Shown here: one piece after another, positions 8,804 through 17,070 of the stretch
Position numbering within the stretch: position 1 is the stretch's first letter
Layout: each line of letters begins with the position of its first letter
Source: Hymenobacter yonginensis
GTDB taxonomy: Bacteria; Bacteroidota; Bacteroidia; Cytophagales; Hymenobacteraceae
Reading direction: 5' to 3'
Assembly: GCF_027625995.1 (NCBI RefSeq)
Contig: NZ_CP115396.1
Coordinates: forward strand, 186,001-250,000
DNA length: 64,000 nucleotides
Notes under the pieces: generated by a model
The model's input: the letters and a program-made list of their open reading frames with translations, nothing else
Told to the model about the DNA's origin: nothing
Databases searched by the model: none
Program-made: the position numbers and the translations under genes

Positions 8804-8838
8804 GCGCCTGCCTTTCCATCGGAAGGGCAGGCGCTTTT
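8804..8838 (+). terminator. Rho-independent terminator of the OmpH-like gene
   Basis: Stem GCGCCTGCC.TTCC / GGAAGGGCAGGCGC with a tight loop and a TTTT tail, 24 bp after the stop codon. Confidence 0.8.
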
Positions 8839-8946
8839 GCATGCCGCCGCCGCTGGGATACTGCTGGTACAGAATTATTTTAGTTGCTAACCAACCATTG
8901 CGCAGGCCGCCGGCCCTTTCTGCCAACTCCACCTTCCGCGACGACA

Positions 8947-9501
8947 GTGACTGCGCTGCCTCTCTCTCCCGACCCCTCCGACGAAACCTTGCTGCTGGCC
9001 GGCTGCCTGGCCCAGGACCGCACGGCCCAGCACCAGCTCTATCAGCGCTACAAGTCGGCCATGTTCTCGTGCGCCATGCGTATGCTCGGCAACGACCGGG
9101 AACTGGCCCAGGACGCGCTGCAGGAAGGGTTTGTGGATGTGTTCCGGCACCTGGGCTCCTTCCGGCAGCAGTCGACGCTGGGCGCCTGGATCAAGGCCAT
9201 CATGGTGCGCCGGGCGTTGCGGGTGCTGCGCCGGGAGCAGCGCATGGAAATCTACGACGACCAGCGCCACCCCGAGCCGATGGTGGGCTGGCACGACAGC
9301 CTCACCGGCGAGGCCCTGGACAAGGCCATCAGCGAGCTGCCGGCCGGCTACCGGGCCGTGTTCTGCCTAGTGGAAGTGGAAGGCTACCAGCACCGCGAAG
9401 TAGCCGAGCTGCTGGGCATCACGGAAGGAACCAGCAAGTCGCAGCTCTACCACGCCAAGAAGCTGCTGCAAGTGAAACTGCATTACTTATACCACGCATG
9501 A
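8947..9501 (+). CDS. ECF RNA polymerase sigma factor
   Basis: 184 residues from a GTG at 8947 (protein MTALPLSPDPSDETLLLAG). An upstream TTG at 8884 would add 21 residues with no family similarity. Region 2 contains LYQRYKSAMFSCAMRMLGNDRELAQDALQEGFVDVF; region 4 has ISELPAGYRAVFCLVEVEGYQHREVAELLGITEGTSKSQLYHAKKLL, a clear helix-turn-helix. Its stop overlaps the start of the next gene (ATGA at 9498-9501), implying coupled translation with a putative anti-sigma factor. Likely controls an envelope regulon including its own operon. Confidence 0.92.
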   Translation: MTALPLSPDPSDETLLLAGCLAQDRTAQHQLYQRYKSAMFSCAMRMLGNDRELAQDALQEGFVDVFRHLGSFRQQSTLGAWIKAIMVRRALRVLRREQRMEIYDDQRHPEPMVGWHDSLTGEALDKAISELPAGYRAVFCLVEVEGYQHREVAELLGITEGTSKSQLYHAKKLLQVKLHYLYHA

Positions 9502-10241
9502 GCCAGACCCCCGAAACCCCCGAACCCGGGCGGCAGCATCTGCGGCGGGCCCTGCACCAGTTGCCCACCCATGAGCCCGCGCCCGACACCTGGGCCCGCC
9601 TGCAAACCCAGCTGACGGCCGACGACGCCGTGGCCCGCGCCCTACCCCGGCTGCCCACCCACGAGCCCGACGACGACCTGTGGCAGGCCATTGCCAGCCG
9701 CCTCGACGCGCCTGCCGACACCACTGCTACCACCGCCGACTTGCTGCCTGTGCCGCCGGCTGCGCCGGTGCGCCACCTCTGGCCGGCCGCTACGTGGCGA
9801 CTGGTGGCCGGAGCCGCCGCCGCCGTGCTGGTGCTGGTGGGCGCGTGGTGGCTGCAACCCGCCCCGCACCCGGCCGTGGGAGTGGCCCAGACGGCCACTC
9901 CGCCTGCCGCCACTACCGCCCCGCGCGAAACCATTGCCTACAGCGAGGAAGTGGTACCGGCCCCGGCGGCCAGCCCCGCCGCCCCGGCCACCTTCGATCC
10001 GCTGGGCGAGCAGGGCATCAGCTTTATCGATGCGCATTGCACCTCCCTGCCCACCGTGTGCCAGTCCGACGAGTTCCGGCAGCTACGCACGCAGCTTTCG
10101 GAGCTGGAAACCCAGGAGCAGGGCCTGCGGCGCGACGTGCAGCGGTTTGGGGCCACGCCGGAGCTGCTGCAACACCAGGTTCGGATTACCACCCTCAAGG
10201 CCACCGTTACGCGGGAGCTGGTTCAACTGCTTATCTCATGA
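9498..10241 (+). CDS. Probable anti-sigma factor (single-pass membrane protein)
   Basis: 247 residues. The N-terminal cytoplasmic part contains two copies of a roughly 30-residue unit, each with LPTHEP (residues 22-27 and 52-57) followed by D-x-W. One transmembrane helix is at about 101-119 (RLVAGAAAAVLVLVGAWWL). A Pro/Ala-rich linker and a periplasmic helical tail (EFRQLRTQLSELETQEQGLRRDV) follow. No classical ZAS zinc motif is visible. Function is inferred from its position, overlapping the ECF sigma gene by 4 bases, and from topology. It overlaps the next gene by 4 bases as well. Confidence 0.7.
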   Translation: MSQTPETPEPGRQHLRRALHQLPTHEPAPDTWARLQTQLTADDAVARALPRLPTHEPDDDLWQAIASRLDAPADTTATTADLLPVPPAAPVRHLWPAATWRLVAGAAAAVLVLVGAWWLQPAPHPAVGVAQTATPPAATTAPRETIAYSEEVVPAPAASPAAPATFDPLGEQGISFIDAHCTSLPTVCQSDEFRQLRTQLSELETQEQGLRRDVQRFGATPELLQHQVRITTLKATVTRELVQLLIS

Positions 10242-11170
10242 ACATACACCCTCAAAACCTCCGTCTCTGGCCCACCCTGGCCACCAGCCTACTGCTGATG
10301 CTGGGGGCGGTGGCCGCGCCGGCCCAAACCAAAGTACAGGTGGTGACGCGCACCCTCGAGCAAACCCTGCCGTGCCCGGAAGGTACGCTGGTGCGGGTGC
10401 GGGCCGAGAAAGCCGCCGTGCGGGTGCAGGGCTGGGACAAGCCCACCGTGCGGGTGGTGCTCCGGCTGATAGCGCGGCACCCCGAGCGGGAAATTGCTGA
10501 ACAGGAGCTGCCCGTAGCCCGCTACCAGATAGAAAAAAGCGGCAGTGTGATTGATCTGGTCAACTACTTTGCCCAGGCGCCGGGGGCCGCGGCCGTGCGC
10601 AGCGACCTGCGGGCCGAGTACACGGTGCAGATGCCGGCCGGCAACCCGCTGCAGGTGGTGAATGCCTACGGCCAGACTTCCTTCACGGGCCTCACCGGCA
10701 AGCAGACGCTGGAGCAGGACTTTGGCCAGATTACGCTGCAGGACCTGCGCGGCAGCCTTTCGGCCACCGCCCGCTACGCCGACCTGAACGCCGCCAACCT
10801 CAACCTGACGTTCGTGTGCGAGGCCGATAAGTCGGCGCTGCGGCTCACGGCGGCCAGTGGCAGCTACACCATCCGCAACCGCTACGGCAGCGTGCTGCTG
10901 CAGCCCGGCTCCTACGTGAAAAGCATCTTCATTGATGCCCAGCGCACCGAAGTGAAGCTGGACGTGCTGCAGCCCGAGCAGTTCAGCTACAACCTGAGCA
11001 CCGCCCACAGCACGCTGATAGTGCCCTCCTCCTACGCCGATGCCGTGCGCAAAACCCCCGGCCAGCAGTCGTTGCGCCTGATCACGCCCGACGGGGCTCC
11101 GCTCATCCGGGTGCTCACGTCATACGCGCCCATCACCCTGCACGTGGTGCCGCTGATCATCAAGCATTAG
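10238..11170 (+). CDS. Secreted DUF4097-like beta-helix protein of the sigma-factor operon
   Basis: 310 residues from the ATG at 10238 (ATGA overlap with the preceding stop). Signal peptide about residues 1-30 ending in APAQT. Repeated short beta strands (VNAYGQTSFTGLTG, LRGSLSATARYADLNAANL, GSYTIRNRYGSVLLQPG) give the look of DUF4097/adhesin-like solenoids often encoded with ECF sigma/anti-sigma pairs in Bacteroidota. It could act as an envelope sensor or a target of the regulon; there is no direct evidence. Coupled translation with the two genes before it is likely. Confidence 0.65.
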   Translation: MNIHPQNLRLWPTLATSLLLMLGAVAAPAQTKVQVVTRTLEQTLPCPEGTLVRVRAEKAAVRVQGWDKPTVRVVLRLIARHPEREIAEQELPVARYQIEKSGSVIDLVNYFAQAPGAAAVRSDLRAEYTVQMPAGNPLQVVNAYGQTSFTGLTGKQTLEQDFGQITLQDLRGSLSATARYADLNAANLNLTFVCEADKSALRLTAASGSYTIRNRYGSVLLQPGSYVKSIFIDAQRTEVKLDVLQPEQFSYNLSTAHSTLIVPSSYADAVRKTPGQQSLRLITPDGAPLIRVLTSYAPITLHVVPLIIKH

Positions 11171-11188
11171 CTTTTCTACTTCTGCGAT

Positions 11189-11962
11189 ATGCGAACCAAC
11201 TCCATACGCCGGTTTTTGCGCCACACGCTACTGCTGGCGTTGCTGCCCGCTGCCGTGCTGGCCCAGACGGCGCCGGACTCTTCGCGAGTCAGCTACAGTG
11301 AGGAGACAGTCGCCCTGTCGGTGGTGCCCACTGTGCCTGCCACTGAGGGTAGCGGGCTAGGCCAGCAGTACCGTCGGCTCACCCGGCTGCAGATCGAGGA
11401 GCAGTGCCTTTGGAAACTGGGCCTCAACAACTTCGCCGCCGCTTACCTGGGCCGCGCCGATGGCTCCGATTCGCTGTTGTTTTCCCGCGTGGGCGTGCAT
11501 CTGGCCTACGAGCACAAGCTGAGCCCGGCCTGGTCGGTGCTGGGGGAGGTGAGCCCCGATTTATTGCGCTACCGCGACGCCGAAACCAGCGCTTTGCGCC
11601 GCGGCTTCGCTGTTCGCTCGCAGGTAGCCGGCCGCTACTACTACAACCTCAACAAGCGCATCCGCAAGGGCAAAAGCGCCAGCAACTTCTCCGCCAACTA
11701 CCTGTCGCTGGCTTTGGGCAGTGGCTTCGGCCGGCACTCCGACGAAACGCCTTTCTACGATTTCGCCCGTTCCGGCCAGGCCGTGCGCCTGAGTCTGGCG
11801 GCCGTGTATGGACTGCAGCGCCGTTTGGGCCGCTATGGCTTCGTCGATTTCAACATGGCTCTGCCCATGGCCCTGACGCCGGACCGCGGCCGCGAGGTGG
11901 TGCCGGGAATAAACATCGGCCTGGTGCTCAACCTACGCATCGGGCTGGCGTTGGGCCGCTGA
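11189..11962 (+). CDS. Exported protein of unknown function, probable outer-membrane beta barrel
   Basis: 257 residues with a signal peptide (LLLALLPAAVLAQT, cleavage after about residue 25). The mature part alternates polar and hydrophobic residues with aromatic ends (VGVHLAYEHKLSPAWSVLGEVSPDLLRYRD; YYYNLNKRIRKGKSASNFSANYLSLALGSGFG) and finishes NIGLVLNLRIGLALGR. It lies 18 bp after the DUF4097-like gene, so it is probably the fourth gene of the sigma operon. I do not recognise a named family. Confidence 0.65.
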   Translation: MRTNSIRRFLRHTLLLALLPAAVLAQTAPDSSRVSYSEETVALSVVPTVPATEGSGLGQQYRRLTRLQIEEQCLWKLGLNNFAAAYLGRADGSDSLLFSRVGVHLAYEHKLSPAWSVLGEVSPDLLRYRDAETSALRRGFAVRSQVAGRYYYNLNKRIRKGKSASNFSANYLSLALGSGFGRHSDETPFYDFARSGQAVRLSLAAVYGLQRRLGRYGFVDFNMALPMALTPDRGREVVPGINIGLVLNLRIGLALGR

Positions 11963-12013
11963 GCAGCCTCAGATTACTTATCAGCTTTTATCCTTCTTTT
12001 ACCGGCTTCCCAT

Positions 12014-12727
12014 ATGAAATCTATTTACTCTATTCTTGCCCTTGGCCTCAGTGCGCTGCCACTCACGGGCCAGGCCCAGCACCTCGAAGCCATTGGCGTA
12101 AGCGCCAGCTTCAATATCAGCCAGACCCAGGCGGAGCCCACCCAGATTCAGCTGGGGAAGTACACGTTCCACACCAACGACGACAACTCCCGGCTTGACG
12201 ATACTGGCAACCGCTACAGCGTGTTTGCGCGCTTCGGAATGGGCGAGAAACGCCTGTTTGTGCAGCCGGAAGTAGCCTATACCTCGGTGCTGGGTAACCA
12301 GTCCAGCATCAGCTGGCTGTCGGTACCGGATGCGCCGTTCGGCAACGTGCTGTACCTCTATCCCCGGCTGCGGCGCGTGGAAGTGGCGGCGCTGGCCGGC
12401 CTGCATCTGGGGCGCCGGCTGTATCTGGTGGCCGGGCCGGTGCTGGCTCGCTACCGCCGCGAAAACAGAGGTTCGGCCACGGAAATTGAAGCACTGCAGT
12501 CGGCTATCTACGGTAGTGCCGTGCGCTACCAGGCGCTGGGCCAGCTGGGCCTGGGCTGGCAGCTCGGCCGCTTCGACCTGAATGCCCGCTACGAGCGGAG
12601 CCTGACGCCCTACTCGCGCGCATTTGATTTTCAGGGTCAGACCTATGCCTTCCGGCAGCGTTCCGGGCAAGCGCTGCTCACGGCGGGCTTCCTACTCTAC
12701 GACAAGCACTGCCCCTGGCGCCGGTAG
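12014..12727 (+). CDS. Outer-membrane beta-barrel protein (porin/PorT-like)
   Basis: 237 residues, signal peptide ending GQAQ at about residue 22. The mature domain has NRYSVFARFGMGEKRLFVQPEVAYTSVLG, YLYPRLRRVEVAALAGLHLGRRLYLVAGPVLAR and FDLNARYERSLTPYS, the alternation expected of an 8- to 10-stranded barrel like the Bacteroidota OMP_b-brl families. No partner is evident. The same-strand gap of 51 bp to the previous gene allows co-transcription. Confidence 0.68.
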   Translation: MKSIYSILALGLSALPLTGQAQHLEAIGVSASFNISQTQAEPTQIQLGKYTFHTNDDNSRLDDTGNRYSVFARFGMGEKRLFVQPEVAYTSVLGNQSSISWLSVPDAPFGNVLYLYPRLRRVEVAALAGLHLGRRLYLVAGPVLARYRRENRGSATEIEALQSAIYGSAVRYQALGQLGLGWQLGRFDLNARYERSLTPYSRAFDFQGQTYAFRQRSGQALLTAGFLLYDKHCPWRR

Positions 12728-12823
12728 TCGCCGCCGACTTTTAGGAGGTATGGCATTAAACCTGACACCACGTTTTGCGTCTATAAAGAAGCCACGCCGC
12801 TAAACGGCTGGTATTGACCTCTT

Positions 12824-13096
12824 ATGAAAAAGCTTCTGAGAATTCCTGCGTTGTTGATTTTGCTGGCGGTTGGCAGCCTGCTTACCAGCTGCGTGGCCTC
12901 CGCCCCGGCCGTGGTGGCCGGCCCGCCGCGTCCCTACTACGACTCCTACTACCGGGTTGCGCCCCGGCCTTACTACCGCCCGGCGCGGGTGGTGGTGCGC
13001 CCCGCCCCCGTGATTGTGCGCCCTCGCCCCGTAATAGTGCGGCCCGCTCCGCGCTACTACCACGCCCGGCCGTACCGGGGCCATATCCGCTACTAG
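12824..13096 (+). CDS. Small Tyr/Pro/Arg-rich lipoprotein
   Basis: 90 residues. Signal peptide with lipobox LLTSC (Cys23). The mature part is almost wholly low-complexity: PRPYYDSYYRVAPRPYYRPAR, then near-tandem VVVRPAPVIVRPRPVIVRPAP and a Tyr/Arg end. Similar YRPARVVVRP-type small lipoproteins are common in Bacteroidota, with no known role; surface or peptidoglycan contact is a guess. It ends 14 bp before a strong bidirectional terminator. Confidence 0.7.
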   Translation: MKKLLRIPALLILLAVGSLLTSCVASAPAVVAGPPRPYYDSYYRVAPRPYYRPARVVVRPAPVIVRPRPVIVRPAPRYYHARPYRGHIRY

Positions 13097-13110
13097 CGGC
13101 TTTGCTCATA

Positions 13111-13150
13111 AAAAAACGCCCGCTCATCAGCTGATGAGCGGGCGTTTTTT
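13111..13150. terminator. Bidirectional rho-independent terminator
   Basis: Perfect 40-bp palindrome: AAAAAACGCCCGCTCATCAG and its exact complement. It separates the converging lipoprotein gene (+) and the gene at 13188 (-). Confidence 0.93.
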
Positions 13151-13187
13151 GTGGGCTGGCTACCGGCGTATCAGCCGGCGTGACTGC

Positions 13188-13760
13188 CTAGAACGTGAAG
13201 CGCAGGCTTACGGCCGCGTCGTTGTAGAGGCCGGTGTAGCCGTCGAACACCTCGAAGTAGGGTTTATAGTCGACGCCGACCACGAAGGGCAGGTCGGGCA
13301 TCTTATACTCCAGGCCCAGAATTAGGTCGGCTCCGAACACCACGTAGCTGCGGTCATCATTGACGTACACGTAATAGTCGCCGCGGTACTTGCCTTTGTT
13401 GTAGTAGTACAGGCGCTCCACGTAATAGTAGCGGCCTTTGTAGGCCCCGGCGTGGGCGCCGGCACCGTAGTAGAACTGCAGGCCTTTGAGGTCGGCTACC
13501 TGCAGGTGCTTTTCCAGGAGCACTGTGAGGCGGGCACCTTTGGCGCGGTACTCAGTGGTGAGCAGCGCTTCCAGCGCCACGTTGTTTTTGCCGCTGATGA
13601 AGTGCTTGAACGTCGCGCCCGACGAATAGCCGCCGGCGCGCAAACCCAAGCCGTTCTGGTAGCCGCTGCCGCCGCCGCTACTTTTCTTGCTTTGCGCCGC
13701 CGCCAGGTTCAGAACCCCGGCCAGCAGCACCAGCAACACACTAAAAGACAAACGCTTCAT
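13188..13760 (-). CDS. Exported beta-rich protein of unknown function
   Basis: 190 residues from the ATG at 13760 (MKRLSFSVLLVLLAGVLNLAAAQS signal region); the frame is open further up without a signal peptide. The mature part begins with a Ser/Gly linker (KKSSGGGSGYQ), then GLGLRAGGYSSGATFKHFISGKNNVALEALLTTEYR, FYYGAGAHAGAYKGRYYYVERLYYY and a C-terminal aromatic strand (AVSLRFTF). The final Phe and the strand pattern suggest a small outer-membrane barrel. A TACTTTTG promoter-like box lies 38 bp upstream. Confidence 0.7.
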   Translation of the reverse strand: MKRLSFSVLLVLLAGVLNLAAAQSKKSSGGGSGYQNGLGLRAGGYSSGATFKHFISGKNNVALEALLTTEYRAKGARLTVLLEKHLQVADLKGLQFYYGAGAHAGAYKGRYYYVERLYYYNKGKYRGDYYVYVNDDRSYVVFGADLILGLEYKMPDLPFVVGVDYKPYFEVFDGYTGLYNDAAVSLRFTF

Positions 13761-13797
13761 ACGTGAAAAATGAAAATGTACTAAGGTGATGTTCCGG

Positions 13798-13805
13798 CAA
13801 AAGTA
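13798..13805 (-). promoter_or_regulatory. Bacteroidota-type -7 box
   Basis: On the minus strand the sequence is TACTTTTG, an exact TAnnTTTG match, 38 bp before the start at 13760. A well-spaced -33 TTTG is not obvious. Confidence 0.4.
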
Positions 13806-13901
13806 CAAATCATTTCTGCGCCGCTCACGACAATCAACATAAAGCAGGTAACAGCCTAACGCTTGGCCCATGTCCGCCTCGGGCCGGCATGGCCCGGAAT
13901 G

Positions 13902-14570
13902 CTACCCGGCGGCCCGGCCCAGCGCCTCGATGGCGTCGGAGGGATGCACCTGGATGCCGGTGCCGTTCTGCTCAGCGGCGCGCAGCATGGCGCGGGCTAC
14001 GGCGGCGGCATCTATGGCACGGTAGCGGCGGAGCGGGCCGCGCAGCACCGGCCGCAGCACGCGCAGCAACACGGCCCCCAGCCGCTCGCCGGTGCGCTGC
14101 TCGCTCCGCTCGCCCAGCAGCAGCGAGGGCCGGAACAGGTGCACCGCCCGAAACGGCGTCTGGCGCACGGCCTGTTCCATTTCGCCCTTCACGCGGTTGT
14201 AGTACACCCGCGACTTCTCATCGGCGCCCATGGCCGATACCACCAGCAGCTGGGCGGCGAAGTTGCCGGCCGTGAGGGCCGCCAGCTTCACCACGTACAG
14301 ATAATCGACGGTGTAAAACGCCTTTTTCGAGCCGGCCTGGCGCATGGTGGTGCCCAGGCAGCAGTATACGTCGTCGGCAATCAACGCGAAGCGGTGCTCT
14401 TCCAGGTGGTCGAAATCGAGGAGGCGCTGCTCCAGCTTGGGGTGCACGATGGGCAGCGGCCGCCGCCCCACCGCAATGACTTTGGCGTAGCGGTCGGAGG
14501 CCAGCAGCAGCGGCAGCAGTTGGCTGCCGATCAGGCCGCTGGCTCCGGCAATAAGGGCGGTTTTCTGCAT
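13902..14570 (-). CDS. NAD(P)-binding atypical short-chain dehydrogenase (HTATIP2/TIP30-like)
   Basis: 222 residues from the ATG at 14570. Rossmann nucleotide motif GASGLIGSQLL at residues 9-19, then DDVYCCLGTTMRQAGSKKAFYTVDYLYVVKLA, where the YxxxV spacing replaces a canonical YxxxK, and LLVVSAMGADEKSRVYYNRVKGEMEQAV, whose YNRVK fits the Tyr-Lys pair. FRPSLLLGER is typical of the NAD(P)H-binding family near TIP30. A substrate cannot be deduced. Confidence 0.82.
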   Translation of the reverse strand: MQKTALIAGASGLIGSQLLPLLLASDRYAKVIAVGRRPLPIVHPKLEQRLLDFDHLEEHRFALIADDVYCCLGTTMRQAGSKKAFYTVDYLYVVKLAALTAGNFAAQLLVVSAMGADEKSRVYYNRVKGEMEQAVRQTPFRAVHLFRPSLLLGERSEQRTGERLGAVLLRVLRPVLRGPLRRYRAIDAAAVARAMLRAAEQNGTGIQVHPSDAIEALGRAAG

Positions 14571-14924
14571 GAGGAGAGGAAAAGACAACACCGGCCGGCC
14601 CGCTTCCGGGGCCGCGCCAGTACGTAAGACGACGGCCAGCGGCCAGGGGTTGTCTGGGAGTGGCGGCCAGCTGCCGGCTGGTGGTCGTTATCAGGCAATT
14701 CCTATTCACCCGGAGCGCCGCTACCAGGCCGGGAAATTGCTATTAGGGTATTACTTGTTGGTATAATTATATCAGAGTGAAATGACGCAGGATTTGCGGC
14801 CCGGCAGCTGAAACCGAAAAAAAGGAGGCCGGGAGCGGGCGGGACCTGCGGGGGCCTGCCTGTTCCCAGCCTCATCTTGGACTGATTTTCGTTTCGATGA
14901 AAAGACCTAGCGGCTACTCCCGGG
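14571..14924. other. Gene-free stretch of 354 bp
   Basis: Holds the leader of the minus-strand NAD(P)-binding gene. No ORF with codon structure, no clear hairpin and no tRNA. An AT-rich patch at 14740-14780 stands out in otherwise GC-rich DNA and may carry a promoter, but no exact TAnnTTTG box was found. Confidence 0.5.
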
Positions 14925-15764
14925 CTATTTGCCGGGCAGCAGCTGGGTGCTTTCGGGCTGGAGCTGCACCTGGCCGCGCTTGTAGAGCGTGCCGAGGGCC
15001 TTTTTGAACACTTTCTTGCTCATGCCCAGGCGGCGGTAGATGTCGTCGGGCTCACTTTTGTCGCCGAGCGGGAGCAGGCCGGCGGGGGCTTTGCGGAGGG
15101 CTTCCAGCAGGGTGTCGGCGGCGGCCAGGGCTTCGTCGTAGCCGGGGCGCTGGAGGCTGAGGTCGAGCTTGCCGTCGGGGCGGATGGTGCGCACGTAGCC
15201 GGTGTGCACGTCGCCGAGGCGCAGGGGCTTGAACACCTCATTGTGGTAGAGCAGGCCCTGGTGGGTGCCATCCACGATGACCTTGAAGCCCATATCGGTT
15301 TCGGCGGCCACAAACAGCTCGGCCGTGTCGCCGACTTTGCCGGGGTAGGGCTGGTCGCTGAGGAACCACTCCCATTTGGCCGAGGCCACAATCCGGTCGG
15401 TGGTTTCGTCGAGGTACACGAACACGGTTTCGCGCTGGCCGACGCGCAGGTCGTGGCGCTGGTTGCGGTAGGGCAGGAATAGGTCTTTTTCCAGGCCCCA
15501 TTCCAGGAAAGCGCCGTTGGGCGTCACGTCGCGCACGGTCAGGGCCGCAAACTGGCCCACGGTGGCCAGCGGCTCCAGCGTGGTGGCAATCAGCCGGTCC
15601 TCGGAGTCGCGGTAGACGAACACGCGCAGCACGTCGCCGATTTCGGTGCCTTCGGGCACGTATTTGCGCGGGATGAGCAGGTCGCCGTCGTCGGAAGAAA
15701 GGTAGAGGCCGAAGTCGACGGCGCGGGCCACTTCCAGGTCGTTGTAATCACCGAGCGCGAGCAT
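14925..15764 (-). CDS. CvfB-like S1 domain RNA-binding protein
   Basis: 279 residues. Tandem S1-like OB folds: LEVARAVDFGLYLSSDDGDLLIPRKYVPEG, VRDVTPNGAFLEWGLEKDLFLPYRNQ, MGFKVIVDGTHQGLLYHNEVFKPLRLGD. A winged-helix end follows (PDDIYRRLGMSKKVFKKALGTLYKRGQVQL). This order matches the CvfB family, known in Staphylococcus as an RNA-binding virulence regulator and present broadly in Bacteroidota. It is expected to be cytoplasmic. No partner gene lies close by. Confidence 0.9.
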   Translation of the reverse strand: MLALGDYNDLEVARAVDFGLYLSSDDGDLLIPRKYVPEGTEIGDVLRVFVYRDSEDRLIATTLEPLATVGQFAALTVRDVTPNGAFLEWGLEKDLFLPYRNQRHDLRVGQRETVFVYLDETTDRIVASAKWEWFLSDQPYPGKVGDTAELFVAAETDMGFKVIVDGTHQGLLYHNEVFKPLRLGDVHTGYVRTIRPDGKLDLSLQRPGYDEALAAADTLLEALRKAPAGLLPLGDKSEPDDIYRRLGMSKKVFKKALGTLYKRGQVQLQPESTQLLPGK

Positions 15765-15772
15765 GGGGAGGC

Positions 15773-15803
15773 AATTAAGAATTGAGAATTAAGAATTAAA
15801 AAT
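15773..15803. repeat. AT-rich short repeat (AATTAAGAATT units)
   Basis: Three to four near-copies of AATTRAGAATT in a row just upstream of the cvfB-like start. Such runs recur in Bacteroidota intergenic DNA from general knowledge. The rest of 15765-16066 shows no ORF, hairpin or RNA gene that I can support. Confidence 0.5.
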
Positions 15804-16066
15804 GAGCCGAGGGAGCTTTATCGGCCATTTTCAATTGCTACTGTAGGTGCAAAGCTACGCAAAGCCGGGGCGGGCACGAAAAAGCCTTTGCTGTGTGAGA
15901 TATGTAAGCGGCCGTTAGCGTCATTCAAGGCGCATATCAAAGCGTCCTTCTGTGACCTGCACGGTGCTTCCGTTGGCGGCTAGACCGGTGGAAATTGACG
16001 TGCCCGAGATGAGATGCTCACGAAGCGAAGCACAAAAGTTTCTTGTAAGCTGCCCAAGCCGCTAGT

Positions 16067-16771
16067 TTAAAAGTCGAAGGATGTGCCTATAAGCTGTACC
16101 GGCCGCCAAGCAAAAGTGGTGTGGGTGTTTTTATAGAAGGCTGTACCATAGCCAGGCACGTAACTACCATCTGGCAAAGTCTGCATACCAGTGTTGAGCA
16201 ACTGGTCGTTGAGGCGGCGGTAGGTAAGTGGGGCGGCCGTTTCGGCCAATACGCTCCAGCGCGGCGTGATGAAGAATTGCAGGCCCGCAAAAGGCCGGGC
16301 CTCTACCTGCCAGCGCTTACTGGTGTAGCGAGAATCGTATTCATAGGGGCCATTGGCGTTAGACCAAGCCACTACTTCCCGCTGGTTGCGACGGCCTACG
16401 CCGCCACCCAGTTCCAAGCCATAGAACCACTGGAAGCGGGAGCTGATGGACCGCTGCCACTCATAGCCTGCGTAGGCGTTGAGCTGCCATTCCCACGTAC
16501 CAGTTCCATCTTTTACTTGCGCATAGTTGGCCGTGTCGCGTCGGCTGTACTGCCCCACGAGGCGCATACGCAAGGCCTTATTAGATGTCAGTTGCCGCTT
16601 GTATATCAGCCCCAGCGGCAGGCTGCGGTTGTTTTTGAAGAAGCCATCAAGCACGGGGCTGGCCGTCAGGCCCAGTTGGTGGCGGTAGGTGGTGGCCGTG
16701 TCGGCGGGGGCTTGGGCGACGGCCGTGAACGGCAGGGCCAGGACGAGCAGGAAGGAGGATGTGGTTTTCAT
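16067..16771 (-). CDS. Exported protein, probable outer-membrane barrel
   Basis: 234 residues from the ATG at 16771 (signal TSSFLLVLALPFTAVAQAP). The longer frame to 17038 is a Pro/Leu-rich non-signal extension and was rejected. The mature part has YRHQLGLTASPVLDGFFKNNRSLPLGLIYKR, LRMRLVGQYSRRDTANY, WQLNAYAGYEWQRSISSRFQWFYGLELGGG and a terminal Phe (LIGTSFDF), all barrel-like. No named family recognised. The 299 bp upstream to 17070 hold no visible gene. Confidence 0.65.
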   Translation of the reverse strand: MKTTSSFLLVLALPFTAVAQAPADTATTYRHQLGLTASPVLDGFFKNNRSLPLGLIYKRQLTSNKALRMRLVGQYSRRDTANYAQVKDGTGTWEWQLNAYAGYEWQRSISSRFQWFYGLELGGGVGRRNQREVVAWSNANGPYEYDSRYTSKRWQVEARPFAGLQFFITPRWSVLAETAAPLTYRRLNDQLLNTGMQTLPDGSYVPGYGTAFYKNTHTTFAWRPVQLIGTSFDF

Positions 16772-17070
16772 GACAACAGAGAAAAAGGAAAGGCACAAAA
16801 AAGCCCCTGACGCACGGCGCAACGGACCGCCAAAACGGCAGCCTAAAACGCAGGGCAACAGGGGTAACAGGTGAGGCGGGCGCAGCGCCGCCCGGCGCGG
16901 GAGAGGATAGGTGCGGGCGGCAGCGGTAAAGCTAAATATCGGTAACTGGTGGTAAGAATAAGGATTTTCCGCGTTCATGGTACACGGCCGCAAAAAAATA
17001 AGCGGTAGTGTGAGCAGCAAAAAGCAGTTCCTACACAAAACAAGCGGCTAAACACGAAACCACGCCCCAC

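Noticed and set aside
14569-14766. 65-codon plus-strand ORF
   Set aside because: Starts within the leader of a minus-strand gene; no codon bias or domain.
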